NCBI GenBank assembly: GCA_030704615.1
Contig: CM060732.1
Location: forward strand, 52,247,053 to 52,311,052
Source of the DNA: Takakia lepidozioides
Lineage: Eukaryota; Streptophyta; Takakiopsida; Takakiales; Takakiaceae
Direction: 5' to 3'
DNA: 64,000 bases
Shown: positions 54,236 through 64,000 of the stretch, piece after piece
How the letters are laid out: each line of letters begins with the position of its first letter
How positions within the stretch are numbered: the first letter of the stretch is position 1
The notes under the pieces: generated by a model
The model's input: only the letters and a program-made list of their open reading frames with translations
What the model was told of the DNA's origin: nothing
Database searches by the model: none
Position numbers and translations under genes: made by a program

Positions 54236-57032
54236 ATGGCGACGGCCGCAGGTGGTTCAGATGCAAGGGTCGTGGCGAGTCTGGACTTCGGGACAACTTT
54301 CTCAGGATTTGCTTCAGTCCACACATCCGACCCATCGAAAGTCTGGACATTCTATGAATGGCCTGAGCAAGCAAGCGGCGGTGGAAGACCTTACTGCAAG
54401 ACCCAGACTTCGCTGTACTATATTGAAGACAAGGAGGGAAAGCTGAAGCTTGAGAGTTGGGGCTGGCCTGCTTCGGTCACTTACACGAAGGTCTGTTCCA
54501 CAGGGAAATCGAAGCGAGTTCCTAGACAGGAAGTCGAGCTGGAGAAATTGAATCAAGTTCCTACTAAGGAGAACGATCTGGAGAAATGGAAGCAGGTTCC
54601 TACTAAGAAAGTCGATCTGGTGGAGAGGAAGTTACTCAAACCTCAACTAGCAGGCTCTGAAGTTCCTGCACAGGATGTCGAAGTTGGTAACCTGGTAACG
54701 CATGTCAAGCTCCATCTAGTAGGCTCCGAGAATGAACCGCTGTCGGCACAAGCTTTGCCCGACGGCTTGACAACGAGGACCGTGACAACAGAGGAGTCAC
54801 AGGAAGTCGTGCTGGAGAAATGGAACCAAGTTCCTAGACATGAAGTCGAGCTGGAGAAATCGAAGCAAGTCCCTACAGAGGAAGTCGCTCTGGAGAAATG
54901 GAAGCAAGTTCCTAGAAAGGCAGTCAAGCTGGTGGAGAGGAAGTTACTCAAACTCAATCTAGCAGGCTCCGAGAATGGACCGCTGTCCACACAAGATTTG
55001 CCCGACGGCGTGAGAACTGGGACCGTGATAACAGAGCAGTCACAGGAAGTCGTGCTGGAGAAATGGACGCAAGTTCCTACACAGGAAGTCGAGCTGGAGA
55101 AATCGAAGCAAGTTCCTGCAAAGGGAATCAAGCTCGAGAGGAAGTTCCACAAACTTCATGTCGCAGGCTCTGAAGTTCCTACACAGGATGTCAAAGTTGG
55201 CAAGCTGGTAACGCTTTTCAAGCTTCACCTAGCAGGCTCCGAGAATGGACCGCTGTCCGCACAAGCTTTGCCCGACGGCTTGACAACTAGGACCGTGATA
55301 ACAGACTATCTGCGAGAAATATCCAAGTTTATCATGGTTCATCTCAAGAACCGCTACGGAAACCAATTAAGCATGCAGGAAGTCCAGTGGTGCTTAACTG
55401 TGCCTGCAATTTGGGACGACCAGGCCAAGCAGCGGATGAAATCATTTGCTGAGGAGGCGGGTCTAGTTCGAGGTTCTAGCAATGACATTGCGGCGAGCCC
55501 GCATCCTCTTATGATAGTCCTGGAGCCGGAGGCAGCGGCTGTGTACTGCCTCCAGAATTTGGAGGGCTTGTCATTTCGAGAGCAAGACAAATTCCTGACT
55601 GTCGACATTGGTGGAGGTACTGTCGACATAGTCGTTCATGAAAAGCTCCAGAGCGGTGACGCAAATCCTCGGGTTCGTGTTTGTCCGAATCTTCGTGAAT
55701 GTTTGTTCTGGTCCTGATTGAAAGTAGTGTTTGTTTGAGACCGCAGCCTGCTCTCTCAACAGATTTTGATAAGAGTATGTCTTCTCGTCGTCTGTCCTTG
55801 CTTGTTGCGGAAACAAATAGATCCATACTAGAATTAGAACGTAGGATGCGGAGACCATGCAGAAGCTGGGATGTTGGCCAATGTTGTTCTCTCCAATCAC
55901 TTTTAAGTTAGTATTACAACGGCAGAGCCTGTGACGCCAAGTGCTGCGTTCCCTCTCATAAGGAGGCTTGATGTTACATGGTGGATCGAACCAAGTTGAC
56001 CTCCACATGTGTGTATCAATTGTGCAGTTGAAGGAGGTGACAAGGAGCACAGGCGGTCTGTGCGGGGGAACGTATGTTGACAAGAACTTTCTGCAGCACC
56101 TTGTCGAGCGAATTGGCTGCCTACGCTCCTTCTTCGAGGAGAATCCTTTGACGTTGCTCTCGACACTTCGGTGGTGGGAGGGCATCAAAAGCACGTTCGA
56201 TGGAACACAGAACGCAACCTTCGACACATCCGCCAAACTTGCCAAAGCCTGGGAGGTCTACGACAGCTACCAACGACCAGGAGCAGCAGCTGAACATGGC
56301 TATGATGAGGTGGAGTTGACGCAGAGGGACTTGATGAGCATATTCGATCCGGTGGTGGAGCAGATCATTAAGCTCATCAAAGATGCACTTGATCAGGTCT
56401 GGGGGGAGGTGAAGGTCATCATGGCCGTTGGAGGGTTCTCTGCTAGTCCCTACTTGATGAGTAGATTGAAAACGGAGTTCCAGGACATCGTTGGAGGGGT
56501 TGTGAGCCCGCCCGATCCTGGCAGCGCGGTTTGCGTGGGTGCAGCAATGCTGGGCGTAGCTCCCCAAGACATCATTCGTTCCCGGATCTGCAGAAAGACA
56601 TACGGTCAGCGTATATGTAGAGAGTTTCTTCATGGAGATCCGGTTAGCCAGCAGTTCACCAACGACGACGGCTATTTGATGTGCGATCACGTCTTTAGTG
56701 TTTTCGTCGAAAATGGAGATGAGGTCCCCATCAATCACTCAGTCACTAAACTACTCTTTCCAAGCTATCATGGCTCGGAAACAATGCTGATCGAAATTGT
56801 CAGTACAAACAAAAAGAGTCCCAAGTACACATGCGAGGAAGGCGTAGTGGAGGAAGGGGAATTCGAACTAGACATGTCTGCAGGAATGCACCTGGACATG
56901 GAAAGAGAAGTGGAAGTGACGATGTTGTTTGGTCGGTCCAGCATTGAGGTGACGGCCAAGGGTGTCAACTTCGACGCAAGTGGAGGAGCTGAGAACGCTA
57001 TTCCCGTGGCCTTCAGTGGGGGCAACGACTAA
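54236..57032 (+). CDS. HSPA12-like Hsp70-fold ATPase, copy 2, with in-frame repeat insertion
   Basis: Two exons, 54236-55672 and 56028-57032, with a 355-bp intron (GTTCGT...TTGTGCAG, phase 0). The product is about 813 aa. Motif order is as in copy 1: LDFGTTFSGFA near residue 16, EPEAAAVYC, DIGGGTVDI at the end of exon 1, and MAVGGFSASPYL in exon 2. The inserted repeats (about 91-358) form three units of about 98, 82 and 88 residues. Each has EKW(K/N/T)QVP, VELEKSKQVP, LAGSE and a GLTTRTVITE-like end; the second lacks the VPAQDVKVGKLVTHFKLH part. Exon 2 is very close to copy 1 throughout, so the two genes are recent duplicates. Repeat composition differs between them while both frames stay open. 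It is head to head with the DUF641 gene. Confidence 0.88.
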
Positions 57033-57174
57033 AAGGATGTGAGGACTCGAGGGCTAGAAGAAGACCAAGGTTCTGGTTGGCTCCAGAATGCAACGGTAGA
57101 ACACATAAGAAGCGTCAGTTATCACGATTTTGAACCGTAGATCAAACTCCATTTTTTCACTCTCTTCAACCATA

Positions 57175-58380
57175 TCAAAGCTATGATGCAGAACTTTCTC
57201 TGGGGAGCCAACCCTTCTTCCCCCGTAAGAGGGCTCTTGTTGCTTGGTGACAGCTCTGCCAGAAGGAATCCATGGGAGGTCTCGGGTTTCTTGATCCCGA
57301 AGCACAGATTAAAGCACGGCCGAAGCCCATATTGAAGCCCTGTTGGCCAAATGGATCCCGAGGTCTTTCTTCCATCTGAAAGCACCATGGAGCAGGATCA
57401 TTTGGCCTCATCTCGTGGAGGCCTTCCCCACATCCTCCTGTTTATGGGCTCCTTCTCTTAAATGGATTTTACAGGTAGTAATAGACCCTCCCCCTCCGGC
57501 TCATTGGCTTGGAAGTCCATTTGGAGCGCCTGGCAATCTGTCCGCAGCAATCTGACATTGCGAAGACCAGTAAATTTGGCTGAGGGTCTGCACCAGCCTT
57601 TGTTCGGGAACCTTGACCTTGACTCTGAGTCTCTGGCTCATCTTTTCATGAAATGGGGATCATCTGGGATTTCTCACATCTGACACATTTGGGATTCGGC
57701 AGCCTACCTTTCCACAGCTCAAATTTCATCTTTCATCAGTCCCAGGTGGGTGGCGAGTGCCTGGCCTCTCATTCTCCACTCTGCCAAAGCCGCGGTGCGA
57801 GATCTTCTGACCTATGGTCCTTAAGTTGGAATCCACCAGCTTGACTAGGGGCTCGTATCCCTAATACAGTGATTTTAGTCTTATCTTCCACAAGAGAATG
57901 CTCGCAGCTTGAAATTCTCAGCTTCACTGCATGGTCTGCTATCGTTTCAAAAGCCCGTGACCAGACCGGCCGCTGATCTGTTCGAAGTCCGAATTATCGA
58001 CTTGGTTGACAGAAGGATTAATCCGCAACCTCCATTCGGCATGGAAGTGGAGTGGGCATATGCCACAAAGCTTATCTGGTTTTTGAAGATTCCCCTGCAG
58101 GGCAGTACGAACCAGGAGAGATCCTGGATGAATGACTCCCACACCTCCTTTTTTGGTACAAAGCAAAAATTAACTACTTTCTCTTGATGCCTGCTACCTC
58201 TCGCTCTGTGGCATAAAGAGAGGGCAGCTAAGATCAGTGCCTTCCTTTGAAAATTTGTCAATAGGATTCTCCCTGTGAACTCTTACATCTCTCCTGACTC
58301 TCCTAATTGCTCCCTCAGTTCTATCAAAACTACTGAATCGATTGAGCATTGCATGCTAGGGTGTTCCATAGTGCACAAGA
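57175..58380 (+). mobile_element. LINE relic with RT C-terminal and zf-RVT region
   Basis: Plus frames give MMQNFLWGANPSSPVRGLLL, then KSIWSAWQSVRSNLTLRRPV with PLFGN, and finally LWHKERAAKISAFLWKFVNR, ILPVNSYIS, SIKTTESIEHCMLGCSIV (zf-RVT pattern). Frameshifts and stops are frequent. It belongs to the same general family as the minus relic at 22.2 kb. Confidence 0.75.
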
Positions 58381-58500
58381 TATCTTTTCGGGGCCATGAA
58401 GGCAAACAGGAGCAGAGCCCCAGCGCGAAGGCAGAGAGAGACAGCACACACGGGTTTGAACCCCAGACCCACAGGCTGTCTTACCACCGGGCCACGGCCA
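58381..58500 (-). mobile_element. tRNA-derived SINE in the LINE relic's 3' flank
   Basis: On minus the head reads GGCCGTGGCCCGGTGGTAAG (box A) and TCTGGGGTTCAAACCCGTG (box B) at 58450-58499, at tRNA-like spacing. A short body follows. The ends are approximate, and it is not the same sequence family as the SINE at 21.3 kb. Confidence 0.55.
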
Positions 58501-60184
58501 GAAGTTGGGCCCTCATCAAGTTGTTCGTGCCAGGTAATTTGCGGGTCAGAATGTCTGGAGTAGAGAACGTCATTCTTGTCCCAGGAGAAATCTAAGTCCG
58601 CAAGAAGTTGCTTCCTCCTCTTCAAGCATCTGCAAACAACTTTCCCAAAAATCGCCCCAGCCGCCCTCCCCTCAGTCATCAGATCCATGTATATTTTGTA
58701 CTAGATTAATCTGAGACTGGAGACCAAATCTTGTCATTGTGCAGATTGAGTAAAGGCAGCCAGGTGGATGGCCAGGCAACAGTCTTCCATCTGTAGTACA
58801 CGGCAAAAATCCAACAGCAGGAGACACCGGCAAAGTCCTCCTTCAGTCATTGAGGGTGTTGCTGGTCGTGGGTATGAGCTCGATTGCAACATTTTCTGTC
58901 CTCCACCTCCTAAGTCCCTGTAGCAGGCATCTCCTCTCGGGTTTTGCCTTGCATCTACCCACTCAACCTCACAATTAATGAAGACTGACTTCTTGGGTTA
59001 TACGCAGATAAATTTCCTCAATCTCGTAATGCCAGGCTCCTAGATCCCCCATATCAAGGAGCCAACACCATGATTAGCCCCCATCATATACAAGAAAAGT
59101 TCTGCTGGCACTGTTTCGTCGTACTGGAGGGAATTCTGGTTTCACAGTCTTTGCGACGAACAAAGACAATTACAAGTTCACGGAAGCCAAGGAAACCCAT
59201 CCGTTGGCGATGATACTCAAGAAAGTGCATGACTTTTTAGCTCGTAACTCAAAAACGCTCTCCCTCTCTCAGGACATCTTGGTGCACTTCAATTTGGAAA
59301 GAAATTACATGCACTGAATACACTACTATGCATGTGATCCCTGCCTTTTACTGTTTTGACATTGTGATTACACAGGCCCCAGTCTAGAGGAAAGATGGAT
59401 TGCATCCATTGAGAGCATGGCATTTCAATGCAGTGCTAAAACTATGGAGTATATCTCGAATATACTAAGCGCTGACTTTGCTCTAACCAGACAAGGGAAC
59501 GACTTCACCTCCACTGCTGCTGCAATGGACATCCCTCGGGAGGCAGCTGAGGTGGAAATAGCTCCTTCGCACCACGAGATCAGATGATGGGCCCGGCTCC
59601 CCCGTCTCTCGCACAAGAGGTTTCATGTTTCATCCCCACCAATGGCAAGCTCCTCTTTCTCTCCTCGGCAATCTTGTTGTCCACGTGCTCATGGCAGCTC
59701 TGTGGTGGTGGTTCCTTATCACAGATCCTGAGCCCTTAGACAACAAGAGATGCCTTGTTTTGATCAGAAGAAATGAATTGGGATTGACCTTTGTTCAAGC
59801 AGATAATTTTGAGAGAAATTTCAAAGTAGGGGAAGTTATCGTCACATACAAGCAATTGATGAATTAACTTCCAGACCTCAATGCAATCCACTGAGCATAT
59901 AAAGAACAGTTGCCATAGTGCCAGCATCCGTTAAGCAAGGAAATGAAGAGTCTGGACTCAACCTTGCAACTAGGTCTCAACTTTATGGACTGAAGACAGA
60001 ATAGAAGAGCTTACTAGACTAGTAGCACCCCCCTTGGAATCCTGAACTGTCCAGTTCGACCAGGCCACTGTCACCGGCCATAATTCAACATCCAATGAGT
60101 CAATTTTCCTTTCATTGAGCTTATGTTCTTGCAAACAAATAATAAAAGGAGAGGAGAGGAGATATAGAGCCCATCTTTTAATCT
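58501..60184. other. Intergenic stretch, no gene seen
   Basis: Only short frames on both strands. Part of it may be further LINE debris. Confidence 0.35.
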
Positions 60185-60750
60185 TAGGGCCTGTTCACAC
60201 ATACAGCTAAGGTTAACCTAGAAGCTGACATGGCAGGTAGGTTAAAGAGTACATGTCCGCACATTCGAGCAGCTATCTTACATGGCAGGTAACTTTCATC
60301 AGCAGCTAACCTAAATAATAGAGGTCAGTTATTCCTTTGTATTTTTTGGTGCTCACTTAACAGCTGTGAAAGCTTCTGTTAAGTTAACTTTTACTAGATT
60401 TACATGGAGTTGATTTATCCATCCTGTTCTTATTACTTCATTTATTTCTGTCTCTATATGGTGTGAAGTTCCCGCTCAAACTGGGCGCGGGGTCAATGGC
60501 CACAAGGCTACGGCAAACAACGTCTTATGAGTACAATCTCTATGGTGTGAAGGCAAATAAGAAATGAATTATTTTACCATGATGTGTGAACACCTAGCTA
60601 ACTTATCATTGGCACAATTTAACATATCTGCACTAAGTGTGAACTCGTGGAAAAATACAGTGAAGTTAACATAGCTGCAGCCAAGTTAGCCAAAGCTGTG
60701 TTAACCTAGCTGCTTCGTGGCATCTGCCAGGCACATTACAAGATCATGTC
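60185..60750. repeat. Possible MITE-like repeat-rich segment
   Basis: It begins TTAGGGCCTGTTCACACATA, a start typical of small DNA transposons. AGCTAA/GTTAACCTAG words are repeated in both orientations, and inverted matches GTTCACACAT (60195) / ATGTGTGAAC (60581) occur. A clean terminal inverted repeat plus TSD could not be closed. Confidence 0.3.
60470..60545 (+). repeat. Dispersed short repeat, copy 3
   Basis: CCGCTCAAACTGGGCGCGGG, then GGCCACAAGGCTACGGCAAA and CAACGTCTTATGAGTACAAT: the same arrangement as at 37.65 kb, here inside the MITE-like segment. Confidence 0.8.
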
Positions 60751-61689
60751 TTGATGACCCGATCAAAGTTTTGTTCTCTTATCATCATGTTTAGAGAGGA
60801 TATCCAATCAAAAATCAACCACAGGAATAGTCTCCACGAGATCAACAATGCCTACAGCTGTGGATCCCAGATGAGCTCTGCAGTCAGAAGTGGTTCTGAA
60901 CTTCTTCTTTATTGTTCAGAAGGTGTAAAGGGATCCCAACAACAATCGGAGGTCAAAGAGAGTGTGAGAATGTAAAACACATGAGCCTATAGCATAAATG
61001 CCTTTTGGTTTGCCAAAAAAAATTGGAAGCATCTAATTGGAAGCATCATTGGTTGCATCTAACCTGGACCCTGTCCATTGAAGTTGTGTTTGCCCAAGTG
61101 GGACACAACTAGGTCTCTGGTGGCTCCTCAAGCTGAGGCCTACTCTCTGCTGGGTCACCCTATGGGAAGGTAGGTTTCTACTTAAGAAAGTGAAATCCTT
61201 CATTGGCAATTTCTTGTAGGGTGTGTTTCCCACATCCCCCTATCACAGGGTCTGGTTTCTAAGAAAGCATCTTCCGAGTTTGACCCTGGGGAATGGAACT
61301 GGATTCCCTTCCTCTCCTACTCGTCCAGCCCAGGCATCAGTGCCTTTCTATCCGCAATCAATGCTTTCCAAATGGAGCACCAAATGGGGACACTTCTTTC
61401 AAGATCCCATTAATTGGAATGTTATTTGGGAAGCCAATCAGATTCTCTAGGGTGATTTACTAACCCAGGACCCACTCACCCTTACACGTCAAGCTTGTAC
61501 TACTGGTTCTACAGAGACTCTGGAGGATTACGTATTCTCCTGCTCCCCAACAAGTCTCAGCTGCAGCTGATGGCCTTTAACTCTAATTAGGGTCAGATTG
61601 ACACTAATTGCACTACAGGAATCCCTCTCTTGCCTCTGATTGCATGTCAACCTGCAATATATATGTCAACCTGCACGGGATGCCCTCCA
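60751..61689. other. Intergenic stretch with possible LINE debris
   Basis: Plus 61330-61560 reads KWSTKWGHFFQDPINWNVIW and CTTGSTETLEDYVFSCSP, which loosely resembles the LINE zf-RVT region. Otherwise nothing is recognised. Confidence 0.3.
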
Positions 61690-61920
61690 CAACATGCAAT
61701 ATAAAGCATGTCAAACATGTACCTGGCCTCCTTCATCCAGTCAGGGCAATCTCTTCAGCTCAGGATGGACTTCTTCCATTGTAGAGGCAACCTGTCATCA
61801 ACCACATGCACTTCATTCTCCATTGCAATTGAGCTACACAATGGCTCCTTTGTGACACCTTGATTTTTCTCACCTTCACAGTGTCCTACCACATGCCAAC
61901 AACAGCACAGATATTCTTTG
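61690..61920 (-). pseudogene. Decayed PPR E+/DYW fragment
   Basis: DNA comparison with the intact PPR gene downstream shows the same order of words on plus: CCTCCTTCATC, CTTCAGCTCAG(C/G)ATGGA, GCTCCTTT(A/G)T(C/G)ACACCT, then TTTTCTCACCTT and ACCTGCC/ACATGCC. It is too eroded to translate. It lies about 650 bp downstream (on minus) of the intact gene's stop. Confidence 0.65.
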
Positions 61921-62261
61921 ATTTAGTTTTGACTGCAAGCTCTCAGTTTGAAAGCTTCTCCAGCGTTGTGACAGGACTAGGTGTGAATGTGAATTGAGAT
62001 ACTGGATACTCCCCACTTGCTCCAAAGATAATCAGCCTCACCTCTGATTTGAGGATACCCTTGTTCCACCTTTCCTGCTGCAAAAATGTCAACTGCCATA
62101 CATTCAGGATTTTCGGTGCGCCAACTGTACCTTGCAAAAATAACAAATGGTCTCCCATAAAGTTTTATGTGACTTCCCTTCTGCTCATCAAGCTATACTC
62201 GAATTGTGATCAGGGGCAGCTCACAGGAGGTGCAACACTCACAGTCGCATTCGACAACAGA

Positions 62262-62563
62262 AATCATAGCTCTATTGTCTTACAAGAACAAGGAGAAATT
62301 GATACCTTTCTACCTTTGTATCTGAAGAAGGCACTTTCTTTCATCATGTTATAAAGCACCATTCCATTTCATTTCATTTCATCATGTTGCTTGTTTCACA
62401 AGTAATCGTCACAACAGCAAAGCCCATCTTTTGGACATGGTTAAAGCGGTGGGCATCCCCCTCATTCAATAACAGAATCATAGCTCTATTTGCTTACAAG
62501 AACAATGAGAGAATATTAACATTCCACCCTCATACCTGAAGGAGCACTTTCTTTCATCATGGT
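62262..62563. repeat. ~207-bp tandem duplication at the 3' end of the PPR gene
   Basis: AACAGAAATCATAGCTCTAT...GCACTTTCTTTCATCATG at 62262-62354 recurs at 62469-62562. Between them, 62397-62455 repeats the 3' end of the PPR coding region (AAAGCCCATCTT...GGTTAAAGCGGTGGGCATCC). So the gene end and its 3' flank were duplicated. Confidence 0.75.
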
Positions 62564-62569
62564 GGTCAG

Positions 62570-64000
62570 TCACCAGTAATCCCCACAAGAACAATGCCCA
62601 TCTTGGAAGTGGTGAAAGCGGTGGGGATCCCGCACAACAATTGCTCGCCTTACAATCTTAGAGATGAACTTGGCAGCTGTGTGGCAGTCACCACACACTC
62701 GAAGGTTCTTGATGACATGGAGAGGCGTCCCAGAGGGTGTGCTGATGAGCCCAAAAGCAATGGCCAGCCTCTCACTGTGGTGGAAGAGAGAAAACTCCTT
62801 TTGATCCTCCTCCACATCACGCAATACAAAGCGTGTGTCAGGAACATAGCCGGCTTCCTTCATCTGCCGAGACAAATTCTTCAGCTCAGCATGGATTTTC
62901 TCAATTTGTGGATGTGATTTATCTTCTACTACGAATGCATGCACCTGGTTGTCCACGTCAATACAGCTGCACCCTGGCTCCTTTATCACACCTCTGTCCT
63001 GCATCATTTTTCTTACCTTTACTGTATCGTTCCACCTGCCAGCTGCAGCATATATGTTAGATAACAGCACATACGTCCCTGCATGCTGTGGATCCCAATT
63101 GAGAAGGCATTTTGCTGCACGCACTGCTAGCTTCACGTTGCCATGAATTTTGCAGGCACCAAGCAAGGCCCCCCACACCGTAGCATCTGCTTCGATTGGC
63201 ATTTTGTTGATAAAGTCCTCAGCCTCATCCAATCGCCCTGCACGGCCAAGGAGGTCTACCATACAGCCAAAATGCTCCACTCTTGGAGTGAGGCCATGCT
63301 GTTCACACATAGCATCAAAGTAGTGACCACCTTCATCCACTAGGCCCACATGACTACATGCAGAGAGAACTCCTATAAAGGTGATGTCATTCGGCTCCAA
63401 GCCTTCCTGTTGCATTTGTTCAAATAGTTGCAGGGCCTCCCTACCAAACCCATGCTGAGCATATCCTGCGATCATCACGTTACTTGAGACCACATTTCGT
63501 CGGGCCATATTGTCAAAAACTTGACGAGCCTCCTTCATGTTCCCACATTTCGCATACATGTCAGTGAGGGCATTCTCCAAATTAATATATGACACAATTC
63601 CGGCTTTGACAATGTCAGCATGGACCTGCTTGCCCTTTTCTAGCACTGCCAGACTGGCACATGCACTCAGAACACAGAGAAATGTGATCATGTTAGGGGT
63701 CACCCCTTCCCGTATCATTCGCTCATACATCTCAAAAGCTTTTGAACCAAAACCTTGCTGAGCATATCCTGAGATCATTGTACTCCATGAGACCACATCT
63801 CGTTCAACCATATTGTTGAACACTTGATCTGCATCCTTCATGTTCCCGCATTTGGTATACATGTTCACAATGGTATTCTCCAAATCAATCGAGGATCTAA
63901 TTCCAGCTTTGATGATGTCAGCATGGACCTCTTTCCCCTTTTCCAGACTTGCCAGGCTGGCACACGCATTGAGAATGCAAATGAACGTGACATGGTCAGG
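62570..64000 (-). CDS. PPR-E-DYW protein, 5' end beyond the window
   Basis: The frame is open from the right edge of the window (codon at 64000, reading PDHVTFICILNACASL...) to the stop at 62570. It gives 476 residues of a PLS-DYW protein whose start lies outside. Two to three PPR triplets are visible ([49 protein letters not shown]). These are followed by E motifs ([48 protein letters not shown]), the PG box (KEPGCSCIDV) and a complete DYW domain (HSERLAIAFG, CGDCHTAAKFISKI, CSCGDYW). It is an organellar C-to-U editing type, closely related to the gene at 7.3 kb. No lesions are seen. Confidence 0.93.
   Translation of the reverse strand, partial: PDHVTFICILNACASLASLEKGKEVHADIIKAGIRSSIDLENTIVNMYTKCGNMKDADQVFNNMVERDVVSWSTMISGYAQQGFGSKAFEMYERMIREGVTPNMITFLCVLSACASLAVLEKGKQVHADIVKAGIVSYINLENALTDMYAKCGNMKEARQVFDNMARRNVVSSNVMIAGYAQHGFGREALQLFEQMQQEGLEPNDITFIGVLSACSHVGLVDEGGHYFDAMCEQHGLTPRVEHFGCMVDLLGRAGRLDEAEDFINKMPIEADATVWGALLGACKIHGNVKLAVRAAKCLLNWDPQHAGTYVLLSNIYAAAGRWNDTVKVRKMMQDRGVIKEPGCSCIDVDNQVHAFVVEDKSHPQIEKIHAELKNLSRQMKEAGYVPDTRFVLRDVEEDQKEFSLFHHSERLAIAFGLISTPSGTPLHVIKNLRVCGDCHTAAKFISKIVRRAIVVRDPHRFHHFQDGHCSCGDYW

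Overview
This window looks like nuclear DNA of a land plant, most likely a seed-free lineage (bryophyte, lycophyte or fern). The evidence is a U6 snRNA gene with plant-type USE and TATA elements, intronless PLS-DYW pentatricopeptide repeat (PPR) genes with many decayed relatives, a plant receptor-like kinase, a VQ-motif protein, a DUF641 (GIL1/IRKI-type) protein, and introns with GT/AG ends. Two genes encode HSPA12-like Hsp70-fold ATPases, a group I associate with seed-free plants. The species cannot be fixed from the sequence. Gene density is low and much of the window is transposon debris.

Layout. 0-11 kb: U6 snRNA gene (minus), a WAK-like receptor kinase (plus) and an intact 954-aa PPR-DYW gene (minus). 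12-25 kb: a copia LTR/PBS relic, an internally deleted HSPA12-like pseudogene, tRNA-derived SINEs, two adjacent PPR pseudogenes, a LINE relic and a Ty3/gypsy integrase relic. 25-31 kb: a nine-copy 120-bp tandem array, a second gypsy integrase fragment, and a cluster of direct and inverted repeats. 32-38 kb: a VQ-motif gene preceded by a duplicated leader, and a six-exon ankyrin-repeat gene of the YAR1-like type. 39-41 kb: a PPR pseudogene with an inverted inner block.

41.5-57 kb is the most interesting part. A head-to-head pair (DUF641 gene on minus, HSPA12-like gene on plus) is present twice. The right copy (52.2-57.0 kb) is complete. In the left copy (41.5-44.9 kb) the HSPA12-like gene is intact but the DUF641 partner survives only as an N-terminal remnant. 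Both HSPA12-like proteins carry about 220 extra residues made of in-frame tandem repeats inside the N-terminal ATPase half. The pseudogene at 16.4 kb has only one unit, which suggests a recent expansion. The DUF641 protein has its own tandemly duplicated N-terminus, and the spacer between the two genes contains 43-bp tandem repeats. Between the two pairs lies a copia element bounded by a 5-bp target-site duplication (TSD). Its primer binding site matches the anticodon arm of initiator tRNA-Met, and a solo LTR with its own TSD is nested inside it.

57-64 kb: a LINE relic with a SINE, a dispersed short repeat, PPR debris, and the 3' part of another PPR-DYW gene that runs off the right edge. All gene calls come from reading translations and motifs by eye. 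Splice sites were chosen by phase and GT/AG rules, without transcript evidence.
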